64,000 nucleotides of DNA, taken from assembly GCA_900074725.1 (NCBI GenBank), contig LT598458.1, positions 930,001-994,000 on the forward strand, written 5' to 3'. Position numbers and translations under genes: made by a program. Positions 53,250 to 61,944 of this stretch are shown piece by piece (positions within the stretch are counted from its first letter, which is position 1; every line of letters begins with the position of its first letter). This stretch comes from Lachancea dasiensis. Taxonomy: Eukaryota > Ascomycota > Saccharomycetes > Saccharomycetales > Saccharomycetaceae. Below the pieces are notes generated by a model. The model was given only the letters and a program-made list of their open reading frames with translations, was not told the origin of the DNA and did no database searches.

Positions 53250-54183
53250 TCAGATTTGTTGTTGCCTGGAATACTACAGGTATTTTAGAGAGGAAGAAAT
53301 CTTGGCGTTGGGTGCACATTACGAGTAAAAGATTAGGTCCGTTAACAGGAGGATCGAAGCTCTCAATCAAAACAACTGTAGCATGGATCTGAAGTAGATC
53401 TGAAGACCGGTTCCAATTTGATGAGTTTTATCTGCAGATCTACTCACCAATTGCTTGAGTAAAAAAGTCAAGGGATCCTTTAGTAGGAAAGTGCACGGTA
53501 ACTAGTTTGCTAAGCATTGAAATATGAGGACTGGAGACTAATGCCAGAATTTAAACACCATTTTTACTCATGCCCAAGCTCTTGTGAGGAACGGTTTTAT
53601 TTATATCTAAATTGTTAGACGAAGAATAGTCCAAGGATTTAATCGGATCATACTTAAAATGCTCGGGAAAGAGAAAAACATCAAAGTTGATGAATTCAAA
53701 AAACCAAAACAAAGGAAAATCAGATAGGACTTGCCAATGGGAAGGCAATTCGATTGTCGCTCGATATTTAGGCGATAAGACTTCAAAATAATTGGTAAGA
53801 AAAGGGTCGATACCATGGAACCGGGGACGACGACAGAATAGCATAAAATGGATATCCTCCACAAGAAGCGTATCTTTTTTGGGCAGAAATATGCTCCCTT
53901 ATTGCGAGCGGACCCCTTCCATTGGACTGTACCATTTGTCGATTTGGGCACAGTATGTATATTCTGTGACGGAATTTATGTCAGCATAAACGATTGCCAG
54001 AAGTCTATGCTCCCCCAGCAAAGGAAATGAGCTCAGCGAAATCATCACCTAGAATAGCAAACACCTGAGCACACGCACACCTAGCGTGATGTCCTGACGA
54101 CTTCCGGTGGTCACACTAGAACGCCAGTCACATGACTATATAGCACTATAGGTACCACGTTCTTAAGAATCTCTCTTAGAAAT
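53250..54183. other. TSC2/tRNA-Trp intergenic region
   Basis: This is 934 bp. The right part (53551-54045, minus strand) holds a possible gene relic listed separately; the left 300 bp presumably contains the TSC2 promoter. A CACATG motif in GTCACATGAC lies near 54126. Confidence 0.5.
53551..54045 (-). pseudogene. Possible decayed ORF of unknown identity
   Basis: Reading leftward from the ATG at 54045, the frame gives 48 codons, one in-frame TAA (53899-53901), and then about 115 further open codons to a stop at 53551. The joined stretch reads like one protein of about 163 residues, with segments such as LLAIVYADINSVTEY before the stop and DIHFMLFCRRPRFHGIDPF and FWFFEFINFDVFLFPEHF after it. 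I do not recognise the family. Alternatives are a chance open stretch, or a real shorter gene starting at the internal ATG at 53844. The opposite strand is also open over 53848-54030, which weakens the case. Confidence 0.3.
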
Positions 54184-54286
54184 GAAGCGGTGGCTCAATG
54201 GTAGAGCTTTCGACTCCAGTTAAATCCTGGTTTATTAGGAAACAATTGCAATCGAAGGGTTGCAGGTTCAATTCCTGTCCGTTTCA
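54184..54286 (+). tRNA. tRNA-Trp(CCA) with intron
   Basis: Exon 1 is 54184-54219 and exon 2 is 54251-54286, giving a mature 72-nt tRNA. The 31-bp intron (54220-54250) starts one base 3' of the anticodon CCA (54216-54218), the usual place. Acceptor strands GAAGCGG/CCGTTTC, the D arm TGGCTCAATGGTAGAGC and the T arm AGGTTCAATTCC are intact and agree with S. cerevisiae tRNA-Trp, whose intron is slightly longer. A T-rich run (TTTTTATTTTTATT) follows for Pol III termination. Confidence 0.96.
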
Positions 54287-55072
54287 TTTTTATTTTTATT
54301 CAAAGCTTGAATCATTATGCTGCACGTGACTCAGAATGTCGTAAACTCGTTAGGATTTACGCAAGATGTTCCATGTTAAACCGCAGACAGTTACCATGAA
54401 GCGCTTTGTCAAAGGGCGACGCACTTGAAATTAATTCAACGCTAAGGAAGCTGATACGAAACCGGCCTTTTAGTCTCATACCGAGCGTTGAGTAGAAATA
54501 GTGGGTCGCCCGCAATGACGTGGGTTCGTCCGCGTGCAAAACACGTTCTACACCGTCTTCAAGAAGTGGTTGGCGTGGAATGAAATTCTGCAGCTCAAAG
54601 TTTCGAAAAAGGTCTATTGTTTTGGTCAGCTTTTGATTTTTTCATCGCTGTGCCATTAATAGGTTAGGTATACTACATTTTAAATTGTTACCAGATGGTC
54701 GGCCGAAGCGCTTTAATGCACCAAGGCCACTTGGTGAAGCCTCGCTAAAGAGCGTGGAGATCGACTAAGAGAAAACTGCTAATTGTACTTTCGCATACAA
54801 AGCCACCAATTCAGTCTCGGATTAATGTGCTTCGTGCTAGGGTTTTACAGACTTCTGGGGTAGAAGGCCGAGCCGATGGCATTCTGTCACCTATGGTGTA
54901 GAAATACGCACGTACCAAATGAGGCCCACTAGTAGAAGGAGCCTGTCAGCTTACGTAGGTCCGGCCGTGCTGTCACCGTTTCCTGGTTATAAATACTGGG
55001 ACACTTTCGGGATTGAGGTCTCTATCCAGGACGGCCTATAATTATATCATCCAGCAAGAATTCCAACTTATC
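54287..55072. other. Gene-free stretch upstream of the ABC-F gene
   Basis: This is 786 bp with no coding frame of note. CACGTGACTC at about 54323 merges a Cbf1 core with a Gcn4 core. TATAAATA at about 54989 could be the TATA box of the ABC-F gene, about 80 bp from its ATG. No transposon or repeat ends are visible on either side of the gene. Confidence 0.5.
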
Positions 55073-56770
55073 ATGCTAACTGGACAATCAGGGAGTTTGG
55101 ACGAACCACCATCGCAGCTTTATGAAAATGGAATATACTATCGCACCATGGTGACGGGCAAACCGCAGGCCATAGAAGTCAGTGACCTTGATCTCACGCT
55201 AGACAAGAAAACGCTATTCACTGACCTTGACTTTTCAATGAGTTACGGTGACAAGGTCACGATAGTTGGAGAGAACGGGTGTGGGAAGACTACCTTTTTG
55301 AGACTGCTATGTGGGTCTGACTCACTACCATACTCGGGCACAATCGAGATTGAGGGAAGCATTGGATTCCTGCCTCAGCATTTCGAGGAAGTCGACGGCA
55401 ACGAGTTGGCTATTAAAGTCCTGCTCAGGTCCCTCTACGACGAGGACATTGACGAATTCTTACAGACGTCGGGCGAGCCTTTCTCATCAGAATGGCTGCA
55501 AGAACTCAATACCCTAGGAGGTCATGAGATATTTCGACAGTGCTCTCTAATAGGCTTATCGGAGGCAGTATTGAAACAACCTTTCAAGCGCCTGAGCGGC
55601 GGTGAGAAGACCAAGACTCTACTTTGCGCTCTCAGCATTTTAGAACCCGATTTCATTTTGCTCGATGAACCAACGAACCATTTAGACAATAGGGGAGTCC
55701 AATGGCTGGAATCTTTCTTGAAGAGGCACACAGGAGGGGTCATTATGGTGACCCACGATCGGAGTTTGATTAATACGGTATCCACCTTTATCTCTGAACT
55801 GTCACCGTACACCAAGAAATTCAAGCATTTCAAAGGAGGTTACAAACATTACTTAGAGGAAGAGGAGAAGCTGCGAAAGAGACTTGCCGATGAGAGGCAG
55901 TTTCAAGATAAGGAACTGAAAAAATTGAAGGCTAAGGCTGTCCAAGCACAATCTAAGGTCAAAGCTCGCATTGTCAGATCTGGTGCGGACAGAGATAAAT
56001 TGAGCTACAATAATAAAGAACAGAGAGCTCAAAAGAGTACCACAGGTCTAGTGAACCAGCTCTCCGACAAAGTCGAAAACCTCAATAACAGTTTAGTGGA
56101 GGTCATCCCCGAACGGTCACAGGTGACCTTTGACTTCGATGATCTTCCTGCCTTTAGTTCTATGCTGGCGCTCACCGTCTCGCAGGTATCAAAGTCTTAT
56201 GAAAAGCCAGTTCTAAACAATGTGTCTTTCACTCTTACGAAAGGTGACAGGTTGATAATCCAGGGGCCCAATGGTTCGGGTAAAACTACACTAAATCGAA
56301 TAATACTGGGTCTGATAGAACCAGACACTGGCTCGGTTTCTATAAGTGGCAATGCTGTTGTGGGTTATCTTGATCAAGAGCAAGAAAACCTACCTCTGGA
56401 AAAATCCGCAATAGGGCTACTGGAGGACGATCCATCGATAAATGCGACCAAGCAGAAGGCCATCAGCAATTTGCAAAACTTTGGGATCTACAAATGGCAC
56501 GACCTCAAGACGCCATTGAAGTCTTTGAGTGTAGGATGTCGGCGCAAAGCGCAGCTTTCTCAGCTTATCATGAGAAAGTGCTCTATTCTCATTTTAGATG
56601 AACCGACTAACCATATCGATTTCCCCAGTTTGGAGGTGATCGAAGACGCATTACTAAATTTTCCTGGCATTATAGTCGCCTCGACTCACGACAGGTATTT
56701 TACCGAAAAACTGGCCACCAAGGTAATAGATATTTCAAACGGCTCCACTTCGCAGGTCGATCGAGAATGA
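55073..56770 (+). CDS. Bacterial-type ABC-F ATPase, likely horizontally acquired
   Basis: ABC-F proteins are soluble twin-ATPase factors that act on ribosomes; bacterial members include translation factors and antibiotic-resistance ribosome protectors. The 565-aa product has ATPase 1 with Walker A GENGCGKTT (about 66-74), signature RLSGGEKTKTL (about 173) and Walker B FILLDEPTNHLD (about 194). A charged linker of about 100 residues follows, then ATPase 2 with Walker A GPNGSGKTT (about 398), a degenerate signature LSVGCRRKAQL and Walker B ILILDEPTNHID. This is not the Gcn20, Arb1, Yef3 or New1 pattern; it resembles bacterial resistance-type ABC-F proteins. A second ATG at 55148 (540 aa) fits the bacterial start better. 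No targeting signal is evident. Confidence 0.9.
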   Translation: MLTGQSGSLDEPPSQLYENGIYYRTMVTGKPQAIEVSDLDLTLDKKTLFTDLDFSMSYGDKVTIVGENGCGKTTFLRLLCGSDSLPYSGTIEIEGSIGFLPQHFEEVDGNELAIKVLLRSLYDEDIDEFLQTSGEPFSSEWLQELNTLGGHEIFRQCSLIGLSEAVLKQPFKRLSGGEKTKTLLCALSILEPDFILLDEPTNHLDNRGVQWLESFLKRHTGGVIMVTHDRSLINTVSTFISELSPYTKKFKHFKGGYKHYLEEEEKLRKRLADERQFQDKELKKLKAKAVQAQSKVKARIVRSGADRDKLSYNNKEQRAQKSTTGLVNQLSDKVENLNNSLVEVIPERSQVTFDFDDLPAFSSMLALTVSQVSKSYEKPVLNNVSFTLTKGDRLIIQGPNGSGKTTLNRIILGLIEPDTGSVSISGNAVVGYLDQEQENLPLEKSAIGLLEDDPSINATKQKAISNLQNFGIYKWHDLKTPLKSLSVGCRRKAQLSQLIMRKCSILILDEPTNHIDFPSLEVIEDALLNFPGIIVASTHDRYFTEKLATKVIDISNGSTSQVDRE

Positions 56771-58586
56771 AAACAAGAAGTGAACCTGTATAGGTTAGTT
56801 GCAACGAATGGATTTCTAAGAGGTTGATTAGGTTTCTATCGTCCACCCCAATCACGAAGGAACGCAAAGACACATCGCAGAGCATGACCAATGGGAATTC
56901 TCGGTTTCAAGTTGACTGCATGAACTAGCATACCGAGGGATTCTCGGGGAGTTTTTCCGAGTTGATTCCACACGCCAATTTTATGGGGCTAGCGCTACCT
57001 GAAGTTGGCATTCAACAGACGACGTTTTTTATCCCAGAAAATTGGCAATAGTCGGGTTTGAGGCTATTTACAGTATGTGCCTGGGGCATAGCTGTATCTA
57101 AAAAACGTATTTTAGTACATAACATAAAAAGCCCCTCCGCCTTCTGATTTGTTTTGGAGTTGCCTGCTCGACGTAAGCGTTTCCGTACACTTGCCGAATT
57201 TGACATAGCTAGAAAGATAATATTATCTGTTCCATAGCTAAGATAATGAGATATAGGAACTCCGAAATTACAACAAGCAGTGATGTATATAAATGTAATT
57301 TCCCACTTAGGGCGATCTCCCAAGTTGTCCACTCGCTTTCATCAGTGGAATATTGCGAGGATGAGAGATAGAAGTGGCAACAGGGTGGTAAAGAGGAAGT
57401 TGCGAAAAGCGCGTTCAATGGGAGCCTGACTCCGGCGTGTCTCTACGCACATTGAGTATTGCTAAGGTGAAAGGATGCAAGAAACGGACCATTACCGGAC
57501 TTTGCGCACTTTAAGACGTTTGAGTGCTCTGCTAGCTAGAGCCGATATCCTCATCATATGATCGATGCGATGATGGGCAAAAGGCTTGCGGATGGTGAGA
57601 CCTGAGGGTGTTGAGCTTGGACTTTTTGCTACTTCTTTACTTAACATAAGAGGGGGGAAACTTGAAAAGGACAAATCGGCTCACGATAATGGAATAATGG
57701 GCCGCACCTACCAATACGCTGTCGCATACGGCACGAGTGACACTCTCACTCAAAGCACTGTGCCTACCGCTAGGGACTTAGCCGGCATTGGGCTCGTGAA
57801 GCCCAGAACCAAAGCCTTGAACTATAGCCATTGACCAGGGCCCGTGTGCTCTAAAATAGCCACCGACCTTCGGGCTACAGCATTGTGTCGTTGTTCTCGT
57901 TGTTTCGGGCAGCCTTCCATCGCGGCAATCGTGTCAGTATTGTACAGAGTGATACTTTCCACGTGCCAGCATACTTCGAGTAGGCGAACATACCAAAGAG
58001 GCACGACTATACCCGATCCAGTCAATAAATAGCCATCTCTCGCGAAACAGAATCGAACAGAATCGAACAGGATCGGCCACCGGTGGCTCTACCGTTGTAT
58101 CCATACCAAAAACCATCACTTCCAACCGATCACATGACTACCGGACCTCAAGTGTCCCGCTTCACGAAAAACTGTCCAAACCGGGCAATTTGCCACGGCT
58201 GATCCAATTTTGGCGATGTGGGCTTGCCTCGTATAGAAATATGATGGCTGGTTGGATAATTTCGGCACCATCGCGAATAAATCTTGATACCTCTGTGACG
58301 CACAGGTAGAACACGTAGGGGCGCTTTAAGTGAAGATGGTTTCTATAATTAAAGTGGGAACACCAGCCTCAAATCTTATTTCTCAAAGTCCGCAGCCTCT
58401 ACCGTAAGGTTCGCGTACGTTCTCTGCGAAAATTTTCGTGCTTGGTATCGGACGGTGATGGGATCACAGAGGTGGTGGCAGTTGTATATAAGGTCGGTAG
58501 CAGGCGCCAGGACGAGGGAGTTATTGGCTAGGTGGTAGTTCCACTGAGGTGCCCTTCTTTATAGGTGTTTCCAATTCAACGCTCAA
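56771..58586. other. 1.8 kb gene-free stretch ABC-F/CRH1
   Basis: This is the longest gene-free gap of the window. Short open frames on both strands are mutually overlapping and unlike any family. A small direct repeat of GAATCGAACA is present near 58050-58075. The last few hundred bases presumably form the CRH1 promoter. I found no tRNA, no long terminal repeat, and no centromere-like combination of a CDEI box, an A/T-rich spacer and a TTTCCGAA element. Confidence 0.55.
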
Positions 58587-59972
58587 ATGACGCTACTAAA
58601 AAAAATACTCATCGCAGCAAGTGCGGCCACCGCCTTCGCCGACACCAGTGTCTCAAGTGCCACGTCTTCTGGATCGAGTTGCAATCCACTTAAGACAACG
58701 GGCTGTTCACCAGATACGGCTCTCGGATCTTCTTTTATGGAACCTTTTGACGAGGAGTCCGACCATTTCCATAAGCTGGAATACGCGACGGGCCAAATTA
58801 ATTATACGGATGAGGGTATGGCGATGACCATCAATAAACGGTATGACAACCCGAGTCTCAAGTCGGATTTCTACCTGATGTTCGGAAAAGTGGAGGTGGA
58901 ATTCAAGGCGGCCTCGGGACAAGGTATAGTTTCGTCGTTCTACCTGCAAAGTGACGATCTGGACGAAATCGATTTGGAGTGGACTGGTGGCGACACCACG
59001 CAGTTTCAGTCCAACTATTTTTCCAAGGGCAACACTTCGACGTACGATCGGGGTGCATTCCACGGCGTGGACGCTCCTCAGGATAAATATCACAACTATA
59101 CTATAGACTGGGCGATGGACAAGACGGTGTGGTATTTGGACGATTCAGCAGTTAGAACGCTGACGAACGACTCTAGCCAGGGTTACCCACAAAGCCCCAT
59201 GTATGTGATGATGGGATGCTGGGCTGGCGGTGACCCTGACAACGCAGCCGGAACCATCGAGTGGGCCGGTGGTGAGACTGATTACACCAAGGCGCCTTTC
59301 ACCATGAACGTGAAGCGTGTCATCGTTACGGACTACTCCTCAGGAGAACAGTATTCCTACAACGGTCAATCTGGAACGTGGGACTCAATTGAAGCTAAGG
59401 ACGGTGAAGTTTACGGAAGATACAACAAGGCGCAGTCCGAGTTTTCTGCTTTAGCTGGCGGCCAAACCCTGAGCTCCTCGTCGAGTGCAAGCTCCAGTAC
59501 TTCTAGCTCCAGTACTTCTAGCTCCAGTGCTTCCAGCTCCAGTGCTTCCAGCTCCAGTGCTTCCAGCTCCAGTGCTTCCAGCTCCAGTGCTTCCAGCTCC
59601 AGTGCTTCCAGCTCCAGTGCTTCTAGCTCCAGTGCTTCTAGCTCTAGCACATCTAGCGCATCTAGCGCATCCCAATCGTCTGGCTCGAGCTCAAGTTCCT
59701 CTAACTCTGCTTCTAGCTCCAGTGTCTCTAGCTCCATTGCTCCCAACTCATCTGCTTCTACGTTGTCCGGTAGTTCTCCAAGTGGCTCTGAGGGTGCTAC
59801 TTCAAGCTCTCAAACTACTTCTAACATCGCATCTTCAACCTTGGTCACGTCCATGACCTCATCCACAGGAAGCTCCACCTCTCACAGTGTCAGTCTTGAT
59901 CAAAACAATGCTGCCAATGCGTTGCATATGAGTCTTTCGTCCCTTGTGGCTATTTTTGCCTTCCTGCTTTAA
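58587..59972 (+). CDS. CRH1: Chitin-glucan crosslinking transglycosylase Crh1
   Basis: Crh1 is a GH16 cell-wall enzyme that transfers chitin chains to beta-1,6/1,3-glucan. The 461-aa product has a signal peptide (about residues 1-18), a GH16 domain at about 30-290 with the catalytic motif DEIDLEW (residues 126-132), then a Ser-rich region of about 130 residues and a hydrophobic C-terminus (MSLSSLVAIFAFLL) typical of GPI attachment. The Ser-rich part includes a 15-bp tandem repeat. It corresponds to YGR189C; the genes between TDH3 and CRH1 in S. cerevisiae (such as HIP1) are not here, and TSC2, tRNA-Trp and the ABC-F gene occupy the space. Confidence 0.96.
   Translation: MTLLKKILIAASAATAFADTSVSSATSSGSSCNPLKTTGCSPDTALGSSFMEPFDEESDHFHKLEYATGQINYTDEGMAMTINKRYDNPSLKSDFYLMFGKVEVEFKAASGQGIVSSFYLQSDDLDEIDLEWTGGDTTQFQSNYFSKGNTSTYDRGAFHGVDAPQDKYHNYTIDWAMDKTVWYLDDSAVRTLTNDSSQGYPQSPMYVMMGCWAGGDPDNAAGTIEWAGGETDYTKAPFTMNVKRVIVTDYSSGEQYSYNGQSGTWDSIEAKDGEVYGRYNKAQSEFSALAGGQTLSSSSSASSSTSSSSTSSSSASSSSASSSSASSSSASSSSASSSSASSSSASSSSASSSSTSSASSASQSSGSSSSSSNSASSSSVSSSIAPNSSASTLSGSSPSGSEGATSSSQTTSNIASSTLVTSMTSSTGSSTSHSVSLDQNNAANALHMSLSSLVAIFAFLL
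59490..59655 (+). repeat. 15-bp tandem repeat in CRH1 Ser-rich domain
   Basis: About ten head-to-tail copies of the unit GCTCCAGTGCTTCCA and close variants (AGTACTTCTA in early copies, AGTGCTTCTA in later ones) encode repeated Ser-Ser-Ser-Ala-Ser or Ser-Ser-Ser-Thr-Ser. The central copies are nearly identical at the DNA level, suggesting recent expansion; 15 bp keeps the frame, so copy number can vary without breaking the protein. Confidence 0.92.
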
Positions 59973-60194
59973 ACAACTTTGCATATAACCGACATACTGT
60001 ATATTAATCACTACCACGCAGCTTTACAAGGAACGAAAATTAGTCCGATGATTGTGATACTAAGACATGAGAAATGGCTGTCTAAAATTCAAAACAGGAC
60101 AGGGCACTACACATCTAGCGGTAGTGTTTTTACGCTCAAGCTGCAAATTGACAACTTGGCTAACTAATAAACAGCCACTATATATAAAAATAAA

Positions 60195-60267
60195 AGCCCT
60201 GTAGGGGGCTCGAACCCCTAACCTTATGATTAAGAGTCATACGCGCTACCGATTGCGCCAACAAGGC
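60195..60267 (-). tRNA. tRNA-Lys(CTT)
   Basis: This 73-nt tRNA has no intron. Read on the minus strand it has acceptor GCCTTGT pairing with ACAGGGC, D arm GGCGCAATCGGTAGCGC, anticodon CTT (complement of 60232-60234) in loop CTCTTAA, and T arm GGGGTTCGAGCCCC. It agrees with S. cerevisiae tRNA-Lys(CTT) along its length. A T-rich run follows on the minus strand (TTTTATTTTTATATA). It lies between CRH1 and RPC17, where the synteny changes. Confidence 0.97.
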
Positions 60268-60455
60268 TCTTAATTAGTTGATATAAGAAGGTCGGCGTGA
60301 TAGTGTTGAAGCCCTTCTGCAGTCACATGACAACGTACTTCTGTCTAAAATTTTGGACTCATCTCAGGTCATCTCATGTCGAGATCAATCGAATTTGTTA
60401 TCGCGAAAGAGGTTGAGCTGTCAAGTCCATCTATTCTCTCATCTGTACGTTAAGC

Positions 60456-60920
60456 ATGAAGATTGACTCAGTGCGTGATGCATTTTTAAGTGATTATGAG
60501 GTGCTACAGTTTTTGTCGCATTTGGAACGCAGGCATGAATGGACTATGGACGAAGATGTGGATATGACCGGAAAAGACAAGAAACGGAAAAGAAGACCTT
60601 ACAACCATCCAGAACTGCAAGCCATTACCAGAGACACAATAAGGTATCTATCCGAGCCTAAAGGGGTGGTAGACGCTGAGAATCCCGAGGGCGATGGCGA
60701 TACCAAAGTGAGGTCGCCTCTCACAAAGCTTAACGATCAGAAATTCTCGGAACTAATGAACAAGCTCAATGAGTTTTCTCTGTTCAAAGCCGAGAAGTTA
60801 CAAATTGTTAATCAACTGCCTACGAATTTGGTCCACTTGTACGCTATCGTAGAAGAGTGTGATTCCCGCTTCACCGAAGACCAGACGGCACAGATTGTGG
60901 AAGCCGTTCAAAACGTCTGA
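60456..60920 (+). CDS. RPC17: RNA polymerase III subunit C17
   Basis: Rpc17 pairs with Rpc25 to form the stalk of RNA polymerase III, which contacts TFIIIB. The 154-aa product (S. cerevisiae 161) starts MKIDSVRDAFLSDYEVLQFL, the conserved tip-associated helix, has a charged insert with KDKKRKRRPYNHPELQAI, and ends with the HRDC-like helical part (KLNEFSLFKAEKLQIVNQLP, VHLYAIVEECDSRFT). It corresponds to YJL011C and lies next to VTC4 as in S. cerevisiae. Confidence 0.95.
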   Translation: MKIDSVRDAFLSDYEVLQFLSHLERRHEWTMDEDVDMTGKDKKRKRRPYNHPELQAITRDTIRYLSEPKGVVDAENPEGDGDTKVRSPLTKLNDQKFSELMNKLNEFSLFKAEKLQIVNQLPTNLVHLYAIVEECDSRFTEDQTAQIVEAVQNV

Positions 60921-61944
60921 CGATGTGACAGGCAGTCTCAGTAGGCTAGCTAAGATGCTGGGTAGGCTATGACGAAATATGAAAACAGAAAACAAGTCTT
61001 GCCCTGATCTGCACCCAACCAATGTGCTTTCTCTCTACCTACAGAAAATCATGTCCAGTCATTATATGTAGCGGGCGTTTTTGTACGACTAATGTCGGAA
61101 ATGATACCGATTTTTACTCGCTATCGCGCTCTGGAATATTTCAAAATCGGGCCATGGAACAGCAACACTAAAGCAATTCGGTGGGCCAGAGGCAAAGATT
61201 GTTTTTCTGCAATAAAAGAACTTCCATCGCCTATTTTGTGTTCAGTCAGGGTCCCCGAATCCGTCGCCTCAGAAATAATCGTTAATTAACAAAAGCACAT
61301 GACCGTGCATGGTGGTGCAGATGCCCAGAAATGGAACAACTTGGCAGAAGGTTATTTGTCGAAACGCGATACAAGCTGCAATTTGCGGAAGGTGAGTTTC
61401 TACGCTTTAAGGTTTGTTCTTATTCGAATATTACGAATTTTCTGGCCGGTTTATAAATGTTTTCGATTTGCCCCTCCGCTACCCATTTATGGGAAAGATA
61501 ATTCACAAAATAATGGCGAAAGCTTCAAGACAATGAAATAGCAGTAGCTAAAATAAACCCAATGCCTTACCTACCTGTCTCGAAGACTCACAGGCCAAAC
61601 GATTGACTGGAGGTTCTCAACATGTTCGTTGCCGTCTGAAGTTACTACACGTGGAACATTAGCAGCTAATTTGTTGATAGGCTGAAAAAAGGCACATGTA
61701 TATAAAGGAAGTAATCTACAAGAATTGGGAATTGTTTCCACGGTACAATAATTCAACGTAGTTTGCATCTCGCCGAATCAACGAAGCTGCTTTTGAGGGC
61801 CAACGTTATTAGGAGCGAAGTTTCTGGTATCATCTGTCTTTCAGGTGCTTGATAGTTTTACCCTTGTTTTCAAACTCGGAGACTTTCTGGCCCAATTTAC
61901 TGTAAAACGTGGAGAGTATTTTGTAATCTCGAAAGCTTTCGAAG
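60921..61944. other. Intergenic stretch RPC17/VTC4
   Basis: This is 1.0 kb carrying the RPC17 3' flank and the VTC4 promoter. Small open frames here have no family resemblance. A CACGTG site is listed separately. No RNA gene or repeat is seen. Confidence 0.5.
61648..61653. promoter_or_regulatory. Pho4-type CACGTG upstream of VTC4
   Basis: CACGTG followed by G lies about 290 bp upstream of the VTC4 ATG. Pho4 prefers CACGTG with a G immediately 3', and VTC4 is a Pho4-regulated gene of the phosphate response in S. cerevisiae. Function here is an inference from motif and target. Confidence 0.5.

Noticed and set aside
57550-57610. C/D snoRNA-like motifs (GATGATGG ... CTGA)
   Set aside because: The C box is imperfect, no terminal stem flanks the boxes, and the spacing is too short for a guide.
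59411-59856. Long open frames in other phases over the CRH1 repeat (Leu/Glu-rich, Cys/Ala/Arg-rich and Pro/Val/Leu-rich)
   Set aside because: They are shadows of a 15-bp repeat, which keeps all frames open; the Ser-rich frame is continuous with the GH16 domain and GPI tail.
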